Source: Flammeovirga yaeyamensis (GTDB lineage: Bacteria; Bacteroidota; Bacteroidia; Cytophagales; Flammeovirgaceae). Taken from it: a stretch of DNA of 64,000 nt. The translations under genes were made by a program, and so were the position numbers. Position 1 is the stretch's first letter, and each line of letters starts with the position of its first letter. The stretch lies in NCBI RefSeq assembly GCF_018736045.1, contig NZ_CP076132.1, positions 3,147,501-3,211,500 of the forward strand, read 5' to 3'. Under the pieces are notes generated by a model. The model worked only from the letters and a program-made list of their open reading frames with translations. It was not told the origin of the DNA and did not search any database. Shown here one piece after another: positions 57,072-64,000 of this stretch.

Positions 57072-58751
57072 TTAAGATAGATGAAGTAATACATCCTGAT
57101 AAGAGATCCTTTGTATTGGATTATCAATAATGTTTTTTTCTCTTCTCAATTTTTTTATTAATACACTTGGGTCTATAGAATTCTTTGTTCTATCTACTAA
57201 TGATTGCTGAACTTCTCTTAATTGACTAATATATTGTTCTGTATATATCACTTTTTCTTCATTCACCTTATCTAAATCATCAAATGTTTGATTTATACAA
57301 GCATGCAATTTTACCAAGTTATCGCATGAGTTTAAGTCTATCTCAATACCCACTTCTCTAAAATGATTATTGAGGTAAGCAATCTTTTCATTATCTATTT
57401 CAACCTGTTCTATTATTTTAATATCATTATATGCTGAAGTTGAATTTGCTATCTCTTTCAACTCATCTATAATTTCTTTTTTTAATTTATATTCATTCCA
57501 ATCCTGTAATTCACCATGCATTGGTATTAAATCCTTAAATGAAAATTTATATTCTTTTAAAGATGATGTTTCTATTATTACACTAAAAGCTGTACTTCTT
57601 TCTCCTTCAGGGTTCTTTTTATATTTATCTAAATGCTTAATTGCTTGTTCTACATTTTTGAGAGCTTCAAATTTTGCTGATTTTAAAAGTAGTATTTGTA
57701 TCTGGTTAAAAATATGCCCTAAAATCAATATAATTAATAGACTACCAAGTGGAGATGCTGCAAGAGAAGAGAGTAATGCTGATCTACTGATAAAAACCGT
57801 AAGTGTTTGAAAAGAATAACTTGTTAATACCCCTAATCCCGTAGAAGAAACGGTCGATGTTAACTCATCTACTAATTCTTCAATCGTTTTTTTACCATTG
57901 GCAAAATCACATATTTTTTTAGCTAAAGAAGTACAAATCATCATTCCATTTACATGGTTTGATTTAATTCCAAAATATGAACAAACAATAAAAAATACGC
58001 TATCTTTTGCTACTCCTACTCCTGTTCCTAAGAGTATATTTTTAAGTGATTCTAAAAAATCATCTTGTGTTAGATCTCCCTTTTTATATTTCTGTATTAA
58101 TTCTTGGATTTCTTTTACTGTATGAACTACAGCATTATTTAAAAATGAATATTTAAGATGTTCTTTAGCATTATGTTTATGTAATTTTTTCTTTTTTTCT
58201 TCCTTTTTATCATACTCATACTTTTCTCCATTCCTAACTTTTCCAGTGGTACTTCTTACTTCTTCTAAAGTAACTTCATCTGATTCAACTTTAGTCCCTT
58301 TATGAAAACCTTCTATTGTTTTATCTTCAATTTGATCAGATGGACCTAAATGTTTTACATTCCTATATTTAGGATCTGAAAGTGCTCTTCTTGTGGAATA
58401 CTCATCTTTATTTGCTTTTGCTTGGTATGAATCATAATCATCAGGAGTACCTACTCTTATATCATCAGTTCTATGAAACTTTCCTAAACCATGTTCTCCG
58501 GATGTCCATGCTTTGAGTTCCTCTGGATTAATGCCTTCAGCCGCAGCATTTATATTAAAGGAACCTGCATGCATTTCTTCAAAAACAAATCCAGCCTGTT
58601 TTGCAACTTGATCACCTCCTTTTGATGGCGTTTCCGGGTTATTTACCCTAAATTCCATTTGATCAAAAGCATGCAGCAAATTATTATTTTTTGTTTTATG
58701 TAAATTATTTAGATAATCATTTGATGCTTTTCTAATTACATTATCCACCAT
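57072..58751 (-). CDS. Membrane protein with PD-(D/E)XK-like N-terminal signature
   Basis: 559 residues. An N-terminal domain (about 40-145) has GFVFEEMHAGSFN (55-66), DDIRV (96-100) and YQAK (109-112), a Glu...Asp...Q-x-K order like Mrr/PD-(D/E)XK nucleases, followed by KHLGPSDQ. A basic linker (175-195) leads to glycine-rich hydrophobic stretches (about 238-275 and 300-355) and a helical C-terminus. A membrane-associated nuclease-like effector is my inference; a purely structural or pore role is possible. I do not recognise a named family. Confidence 0.6.
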   Translation of the reverse strand: MVDNVIRKASNDYLNNLHKTKNNNLLHAFDQMEFRVNNPETPSKGGDQVAKQAGFVFEEMHAGSFNINAAAEGINPEELKAWTSGEHGLGKFHRTDDIRVGTPDDYDSYQAKANKDEYSTRRALSDPKYRNVKHLGPSDQIEDKTIEGFHKGTKVESDEVTLEEVRSTTGKVRNGEKYEYDKKEEKKKKLHKHNAKEHLKYSFLNNAVVHTVKEIQELIQKYKKGDLTQDDFLESLKNILLGTGVGVAKDSVFFIVCSYFGIKSNHVNGMMICTSLAKKICDFANGKKTIEELVDELTSTVSSTGLGVLTSYSFQTLTVFISRSALLSSLAASPLGSLLIILILGHIFNQIQILLLKSAKFEALKNVEQAIKHLDKYKKNPEGERSTAFSVIIETSSLKEYKFSFKDLIPMHGELQDWNEYKLKKEIIDELKEIANSTSAYNDIKIIEQVEIDNEKIAYLNNHFREVGIEIDLNSCDNLVKLHACINQTFDDLDKVNEEKVIYTEQYISQLREVQQSLVDRTKNSIDPSVLIKKLRREKNIIDNPIQRISYQDVLLHLS

Positions 58752-58820
58752 TTTTTCTTTTTTAAAAGAGGCTAAATATTAATGAATTTATTAAATCTAA
58801 AAATAAGTACTTTTATAAAA

Positions 58821-59948
58821 TTAGCCGGTTTGTTTCATTACTTTCAAAAGACTAGCTATTTTATCAATACCATCTAAAGTTGTTGGTAGTTTTTCAGAAC
58901 TAGAAGTTAGATCAGAGAATATCACTCTTTCAAAACTTTCAAGGGTGACATCACTATTCTCTTTTATATCTTTTGCATATTTAGAGTAGTCTTGGATAAA
59001 TTGGCATAGCGTCATTCTGAGTTGTACTTGTCTTTTCTCAACCATCGTTACTTTATAGTTATGTAGTACAACCCTAAAGAAATAGAGCATTAAAAAAGTT
59101 AGAGAGATAACTGGGAATGTAAACATTAGTACCTCTGCAATTGAAGCGTTTTTTAAATCAATTTTTCCATCTCCAATTAAACCTGAGAAATAGGAAAACT
59201 CTAATATTACTGGAGTCAATACACCAAAAGCAAGAAATACCATTAAAACAACTAATCCCCACGAAGTATAACTCAACCTCGATTTTAATTTAGAAAAACC
59301 ATCATATAATGCAACGAAATTAAATGCATCTGTATATTGATCTAAAGTTGCCTTTAGACCTTCAACTTTTTCTAGTTTTTTTTCATATTCTGAATCCCAT
59401 TCTTCTATTGTTGAAATATTTTTATTTATATCTTCATCAAGTTTCTTCAATTCTTTAATCTTTAGATTATTGAATTGTTCTCTATATATAGTAGATGGTG
59501 TTTCAAAAATGATGAATTTCAAATCCGATTTTATCGTTTCTGGAAATGAATCAATATTCTCAAATACGAAATATTTAAACTTTTGATAAGTAGGATTTAA
59601 AGGTTTATCAAATCTTAGGTTATACTCATAAATCAAAGGAAATGTAATCGATAAAAGACGATATATGTAATCCTTTTGTTTCTCAACGTCTTTTGAATTA
59701 AGATTAATCTTAGGTAAAACACCATTAAGTTGTTGTTCCAAATCTTTCATTCCAATACTTGCATACTCTAACCAGTTTTCAAAATTAGAGTTAATCGATT
59801 TGAGTATTTCTTGATTAACTTTTAATACCTCATTATCAATTTCATCTTTAAAATGAAAAAAATCTAGATTTTTAATTACAGTGGAAATCTCTTTAGGAAC
59901 ATTTAATTTCTGTTCTTCTGATAGTGTAGTTTGCATAATATCATTCAA
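58821..59948 (-). CDS. Two-span membrane protein with cytosolic helical regions
   Basis: 375 residues, no signal peptide. A long helical N-terminus (1-225, coiled coil near 165-215) precedes two membrane segments (about 228-250 and 270-293) and a helical tail ending LPTTLDGIDKIASLL. The layout recalls 2TM DUF6161-like proteins, but the match is from memory only. A second start at residue 5 is possible. Gap of 10 bases to the next upstream gene. Confidence 0.6.
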   Translation of the reverse strand: MNDIMQTTLSEEQKLNVPKEISTVIKNLDFFHFKDEIDNEVLKVNQEILKSINSNFENWLEYASIGMKDLEQQLNGVLPKINLNSKDVEKQKDYIYRLLSITFPLIYEYNLRFDKPLNPTYQKFKYFVFENIDSFPETIKSDLKFIIFETPSTIYREQFNNLKIKELKKLDEDINKNISTIEEWDSEYEKKLEKVEGLKATLDQYTDAFNFVALYDGFSKLKSRLSYTSWGLVVLMVFLAFGVLTPVILEFSYFSGLIGDGKIDLKNASIAEVLMFTFPVISLTFLMLYFFRVVLHNYKVTMVEKRQVQLRMTLCQFIQDYSKYAKDIKENSDVTLESFERVIFSDLTSSSEKLPTTLDGIDKIASLLKVMKQTG

Positions 59949-59958
59949 AAAATAAGTA

Positions 59959-60990
59959 CTAATATTGGATATTCTCTTTTAGATCTTTTGATTCGTTTAT
60001 TAGGCACTCAAAATTGTCAATAAAATCTTTGAACATTTTTTCATATTCAATCACATATGCTTTTTTCTGTAAAATTAATGCATTCATCTTTGTTGACAAC
60101 TTAATTAAAGGAATATGCTGATTGATTATAAACCTATCTGGGGGTGTACTATAAAAAGGGTCCACATCAATATTTATATTATTTAACAAATCAATAACAT
60201 CAATAGGGTTTTTCACTACTAGTGATAAATAGTTTTGTTGATGTATACTTATTCCTTTAGATAATGCAGTATATTGAGGTAGTTGTTTATTATCAAGAGC
60301 CAATTTAAATGTTGTGATTACATCATCTAACTCAAAGTATAAATCATTCCATCTTTCTAACAGAACTATGTATTGCTCTTTTCTTTCCTCTAGAACCTGA
60401 TTTAACTTATCATAGATTAATTCATCATTTTTTAAAAGGGTAACTAACTTTTGATATAATTTACTCTCAGATTTTATTCTCATTTCTAAAAGTTCAAATA
60501 AATCATCATAACTTATTTTATCTATTTGTGATATAGTTGTTCTAGCAATTTTTACACCTTCGGGATTAAAGTCTTGAGTTAATTTACTTTTTTTTATTAG
60601 ATCCCATAATCGAAGTCTAGTTATCCTATAAGACTTTATATTTTTTGTTATATGTGAATTAACAAACTTAGCAAGTTGCTCGAATTTTATTTGTTTTTCT
60701 CTATTCTTTTCAATTTCCTTGACTAAAATACCAAGTATAAAAACTGTCAACGTTGTTACTGTTGGTACCATAAATTTTGCTATGTCAAGGCTTTTATTTT
60801 CATGTTTTACAAGTGCAATAAATCCAAAGATTATTAATATAGCTATTAATATGGCTATAGATATATAGAGGTAATGTCTTCTAAATTTGATTTTGTCGAT
60901 GTATACAAATACAACAAGGTAAATAATTACAGATAGTATGCCAATAAACATTAGAAATACTAATGAAGAGAGTTGTTCTATTAAGTTCAT
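59959..60990 (-). CDS. Three-span membrane protein with cytosolic helical domain
   Basis: 343 residues. Three hydrophobic segments near 10-33, 39-61 and 72-90, then a long mostly helical cytosolic part with no motif I recognise. It sits 10 bases upstream of the two-span protein gene, so the two may form one membrane complex (inference). Confidence 0.65.
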   Translation of the reverse strand: MNLIEQLSSLVFLMFIGILSVIIYLVVFVYIDKIKFRRHYLYISIAILIAILIIFGFIALVKHENKSLDIAKFMVPTVTTLTVFILGILVKEIEKNREKQIKFEQLAKFVNSHITKNIKSYRITRLRLWDLIKKSKLTQDFNPEGVKIARTTISQIDKISYDDLFELLEMRIKSESKLYQKLVTLLKNDELIYDKLNQVLEERKEQYIVLLERWNDLYFELDDVITTFKLALDNKQLPQYTALSKGISIHQQNYLSLVVKNPIDVIDLLNNINIDVDPFYSTPPDRFIINQHIPLIKLSTKMNALILQKKAYVIEYEKMFKDFIDNFECLINESKDLKENIQY

Positions 60991-61016
60991 TTTGTTGTTT
61001 TAGTTCTAGAGTATTC

Positions 61017-62096
61017 TTATAATTTCGGTATTGAAATATTGATTGTTGTTTCTGTTGCACTCACCATTATATCTAACCATTCTTTCAATCCAAAACATTT
61101 CTTTTTTATGTTATCAAATTGAGTTTCTTCAAGTTTATCATTTTTCAAGATTAGACTATCTTTTGATATTTCAATTAAGATAGAATCTAAAATATCATTA
61201 ACATTAGGTATTTCATTTTTTAAAGCTTTTACTGGGTCAATAGTATCTATAAGACAAAAAAGATAATAAAATGGGTATTCTTGAAATTTAATATTAGGAT
61301 TGATCTCTAAACCTTCCATTCCATAATCCGCATAATTCTGATCTTTTCCTGGATTAAACCAAATATTATGTGCCTTAATAATTTGAGCACAATAGTAATA
61401 TTGTATATCAAGTTTTGACTCCCAGTTTAGACCTAAATTTTCATATCTGTTTTGATAAACTTCAATACGATTCTTTTTTAGCTCATCAAATAATTTCATT
61501 CCAGCAATTATACCATGATCATACTTCCCTCTTTTCTCTAGTTTCCATATTACGTAGTTAGAAATATTATCTGAAAGTATTTCTGGGATAGGGTTCTCAT
61601 TAAAATCTTCTTCTATTGTATAGTTTATATAAAAATACCTCTCTAAATCAGAATAAGTAAATATGTTTTGCTCTTTTAATCTTTTAATTTCTTCTACTTC
61701 TTCGTATTTATAATACAAATCATGAAATAAGGTTGACAAAAACCACATGAATTGAAAACGGTTAATATCAAAACCCTCTCTTTCATTAAGCCTTAAAATG
61801 AATTCATCTTTACTTAAATTAAGTTTCCATTGACTAAAAATTAAAATACCTAGAAAATAAACAGAGTTTGTATGTTTGACATAATCATTGTTTTTAAAGT
61901 CTTCAATATCTAAATCATCTAATACTCTTAACTTGCCACCACTAGTAAAAAAATCTTTTATGAAATTAAGATGTAACGTTTGATTATTCTCATCGTCATT
62001 ATTAAATGGATTCTTCAATTTATTTTTTGAAGTTTGATTATAATAAAACCATTCATTCTTTTTCAATGATTGTATTGATTTAAGGATAGTTTTCAT
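61017..62096 (-). CDS. Predicted HD-type metal-dependent phosphohydrolase
   Basis: 359 residues. A spaced set of metal ligands fits the HD superfamily: His75 in YVKHTNSVYFLG, His125-Asp126 in STLFHDLYYKYEE, Asp193-His194 in YDHGIIAGM, His243 in IIKAHNIWF and Asp284 in LIDTIDPVK. HD enzymes hydrolyse nucleotides or cyclic nucleotides. The substrate is unknown. It belongs to the long minus-strand run, with 26 bases before the next gene. Confidence 0.62.
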   Translation of the reverse strand: MKTILKSIQSLKKNEWFYYNQTSKNKLKNPFNNDDENNQTLHLNFIKDFFTSGGKLRVLDDLDIEDFKNNDYVKHTNSVYFLGILIFSQWKLNLSKDEFILRLNEREGFDINRFQFMWFLSTLFHDLYYKYEEVEEIKRLKEQNIFTYSDLERYFYINYTIEEDFNENPIPEILSDNISNYVIWKLEKRGKYDHGIIAGMKLFDELKKNRIEVYQNRYENLGLNWESKLDIQYYYCAQIIKAHNIWFNPGKDQNYADYGMEGLEINPNIKFQEYPFYYLFCLIDTIDPVKALKNEIPNVNDILDSILIEISKDSLILKNDKLEETQFDNIKKKCFGLKEWLDIMVSATETTINISIPKL

Positions 62097-62112
62097 ATTG
62101 CTAGCTCTTTAA

Positions 62113-62337
62113 TTATTTCATATTCAATAATCGATTTACATAGTCATCATCCAACCAATATTTACCATGACCAATTGCTCCAAATTCTTCATCATGATTA
62201 TGAAGCTTAGCAATTCTCACATAATAATATGAGTATTGTGTTCTATTCGTATCGTAAACTTCGTACCCTTTCTTTTCAAGATCAGATACTGCTTTATAAA
62301 AGGTTACTTTAGTTACTATTTTAAAGTTTTGTTTCAT
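62113..62337 (-). CDS. Small protein of unknown function (74 aa)
   Basis: 74 residues, alpha/beta, with KGYEVYDTNRTQYSYYYVRIAKL, an aromatic-rich strand. Not recognised. It sits 16 bases upstream of the HD gene in the same direction. Confidence 0.55.
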   Translation of the reverse strand: MKQNFKIVTKVTFYKAVSDLEKKGYEVYDTNRTQYSYYYVRIAKLHNHDEEFGAIGHGKYWLDDDYVNRLLNMK

Positions 62338-62372
62338 TTTATAAATTAATATGATGTATAAGTTTGATTTAT

Positions 62373-62675
62373 CTAAAAGTCATTTAACACCTCATCAATC
62401 TTATCTTTTAATTCTCCAGAGTAATCATCTATTTTCCAACTTTCTTCAACTCTAGATTTTGTATAAATCTCATTTTTAATAGCTGAGAGAATATCGTTTG
62501 AGTTAGATTGTTTTAATGATTGAATATTTGGAGACCTTAAGTCACCAATTATCTTTTCATTGATAACATTTTTAATTGTATTTTTAGTTATTTCTCCATC
62601 TACAAAAGACCCTTTCGTTTTCATAAAATCATAGATCTCTTCTGCTAAGTGATTTCTTTCTTCGAAAATGTTCAT
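62373..62675 (-). CDS. Small helical protein of unknown function (100 aa)
   Basis: 100 residues, mostly helical and acidic, no signal or membrane segment. Not recognised. Adjacent to the uracil-DNA-glycosylase-like gene (18-base gap). Confidence 0.55.
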   Translation of the reverse strand: MNIFEERNHLAEEIYDFMKTKGSFVDGEITKNTIKNVINEKIIGDLRSPNIQSLKQSNSNDILSAIKNEIYTKSRVEESWKIDDYSGELKDKIDEVLNDF

Positions 62676-62693
62676 TTTTTAATTGTATTTAGT

Positions 62694-63419
62694 TTAATAA
62701 AATATTTTTTGATATTGGTTGATTTTTTGAATCTTAGAATTTCCCACAAATAGCCCTCCCCTTGCTGTTGGATGATATCCTAGAAAGACTTTATTAGATT
62801 TATTAATCTTGTTTGCTGCCGTTTTTTGGTAACTATTACTACCCCATACCAACCACTCAATGTTAATGTTTTGACTATCAATAAGTGTTATTGCATTTCT
62901 AATAAATTTTCCCCAGTGTTTTAAATGACTACGTGATATTCCTTGAGTTATAGTTAATCCAATATTCAACATAAAAACTCCATTAGTTTCCCATTTTTTT
63001 ATTAATTGATCAGGGGATGGAATATTTAAACTTGTTATTGAATTTCTTATAATTTGAATATTATCATTTTTATTTCCACCCTTTAGAAAATATAGTTCCT
63101 TTAAAATATTTTCCATAGATTTTGGAACATCATCATCCCATTTGGTAGGTTTATCAATGTCAAAACCAAGACCAGTTGCTACTCCAACCTCAGGGTATGG
63201 GTCAAGACCCAATATCACGAACTTAATATCTGTTACTGACATCCTAAACACCCGAAAAATTTTATCAGGTGTAGGACAAATTTTATTTTTTATTGGGGCT
63301 AAAGTTTTCTCAATTGTTTGTAATAGTTGAATATTAGCATTAAAAAAACTATCCCAAGAAGGGTCTATTTGGATTTTGTGTCCTAAAAAAGTAAATACAC
63401 CATTTTTTACATTAGTCAT
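62694..63419 (-). CDS. Divergent family-1-like uracil-DNA glycosylase
   Basis: 241 residues. GLDPYPEVG (71-79) matches the UNG water-activating loop GQDPYH: Asp73 and Tyr75 are kept, His is Pro. ATGLGFDI (81-88) matches the uracil-stacking Phe region, MLNIGLTI keeps the base-binding Asn152, and GYHPTARGGLFVG (214-226) keeps the His of the HPSP loop. Overall it is far from housekeeping Ung. It may excise uracil or another modified base. Position between the methyltransferase and small genes suggests a specialised role (inference). Confidence 0.8.
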   Translation of the reverse strand: MTNVKNGVFTFLGHKIQIDPSWDSFFNANIQLLQTIEKTLAPIKNKICPTPDKIFRVFRMSVTDIKFVILGLDPYPEVGVATGLGFDIDKPTKWDDDVPKSMENILKELYFLKGGNKNDNIQIIRNSITSLNIPSPDQLIKKWETNGVFMLNIGLTITQGISRSHLKHWGKFIRNAITLIDSQNINIEWLVWGSNSYQKTAANKINKSNKVFLGYHPTARGGLFVGNSKIQKINQYQKIFY

Positions 63420-63450
63420 AAATCTATTGTTTTAGTTTAGTTTAAAAATC

Positions 63451-64000
63451 TCACCCATCAATACTCACAATCTTCCATTCTCCACCATAGTCAAACGTGA
63501 AGCCTACAGGTCTGTTAAAGACTTTTTGTCCTAATGCAGATTGGATATCTATTTGTCGGTACCCATCTTTTACCTCTCCTTTTACAACAGTTTGTACCAT
63601 TTGATATTTCATAGGAGATTGACCTTCTTTTTGAATAGTGAACTTTGTATTGATACTTATTTCAGTTGGTTTCTTTTCAAATAAAGAAGTTTGTGGTTGT
63701 GGAGTACCACCAAATATTGAAGTCTGTTGAGATGGTGACTTTGAAGGAGCTTTCTTCTTTGGAGTTTTCTTTTTAGCATCTTGTTTCTTAGATTTTGCTC
63801 CTTTTACTAATCCTTCTGCTACTTCTTTTTCATGAATTTCATGATTTAATAATAATAGCCTTTTGAGAACTTCTTTTCTTGCATCAGGATGTATGGTATA
63901 TCGTATTCTATCGTTTTCTGGAAGGTATTCTACCTCATAGAAATCATGTCTTAATTGAATATCTCCCCAACCATAAGCTTCTAATACCGCCTGATCCATT
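63451..64000 (-). CDS. C-terminal end of a large Eco57I-like DNA methyltransferase, cut by window
   Basis: The visible 183 residues are a C-terminus. DQAVLEAYGWGDIQL and the NHEIHEKE stretch after a helical segment match what I recall from the end of large Eco57I-type restriction-modification methyltransferases (including BREX/DISARM-like ones). A Lys/Ser-rich linker follows, then a small beta domain (about 130-182: DIQSALGQKVFNRPVGFTF) that resembles the C-terminal half of GreA/GreB factors. The catalytic methylase region is outside the window. The ATG at 63999 is probably not the true start. Confidence 0.55.
   Translation of the reverse strand, partial: MDQAVLEAYGWGDIQLRHDFYEVEYLPENDRIRYTIHPDARKEVLKRLLLLNHEIHEKEVAEGLVKGAKSKKQDAKKKTPKKKAPSKSPSQQTSIFGGTPQPQTSLFEKKPTEISINTKFTIQKEGQSPMKYQMVQTVVKGEVKDGYRQIDIQSALGQKVFNRPVGFTFDYGGEWKIVSIDG

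Noticed and set aside
51662-64000. CRISPR array or integrase
   Set aside because: No direct repeats with regular spacers and no recombinase motif were seen.

Overview
The window looks like chromosomal DNA of a marine Bacteroidetes bacterium of the Cytophagales/Flammeovirga kind (inference). The grounds are low GC, two SusC/SusD outer-membrane uptake pairs, many Bacteroidetes-type lipoproteins and TonB-dependent receptors, a GH19 chitinase, MetH under a SAM riboswitch, and a DnaE polymerase that carries its own N-terminal exonuclease.

Layout. 1-12.4 kb: end-clipped GH19 chitinase, secreted HAD phosphatase, Nnr metabolite-repair enzyme, membrane class III cyclase, S9 prolyl oligopeptidase, TonB-dependent receptor, acyl-ACP thioesterase and an aldose epimerase. 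12.5-18 kb: a lipoprotein, then metH with a SAM-I-type leader. 18.2-24 kb: first susCD pair converging on a lipoprotein of the endonuclease/exonuclease/phosphatase fold; operator-like repeats precede the pair and related words precede the lipoprotein gene. 24.4-24.75 kb: an unassigned, strongly structured RNA. 24.8-27.8 kb: class I ribonucleotide reductase (nrdB-nrdA) behind an adenosylcobalamin riboswitch. 28-34.7 kb: Omp85-like barrel, exonuclease-BRCT protein, a modA-mop-modB-modC molybdate operon and an UlaG-like hydrolase. 34.75-35.11 kb: a gene-free block bounded by long inverted repeats. 35-43.7 kb: LamB-like porin, small proteins, dnaE, a TRIC-type channel and a RibD-like reductase. 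43.8-50.5 kb: two lipoproteins and a second susCD pair. 51.2-51.66 kb: tmRNA (ssrA) and its terminator.

Downstream of ssrA (51.8-64 kb) the DNA becomes visibly more AT-rich and the genes are mostly unfamiliar. One plus-strand gene encodes six degenerate repeats and a GIY-YIG-like domain. It faces a run of eleven tightly packed minus-strand genes. Read in transcription order these are: the C-terminal end of a large Eco57I-like methyltransferase, a divergent uracil-DNA-glycosylase-fold protein, two small proteins, an HD-type hydrolase, two membrane proteins, a protein with a nuclease-like signature and hydrophobic segments, a long coiled-coil protein, a small winged-helix-like protein and an UPF1-like SF1 helicase. 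Spacing is short or overlapping throughout. The mix of DNA modification, base excision, helicase, membrane and nuclease-like parts next to ssrA, a common island integration site, makes this the best candidate for an undescribed conflict (defence) system. No integrase and no second ssrA end are seen, and the system runs off the window.
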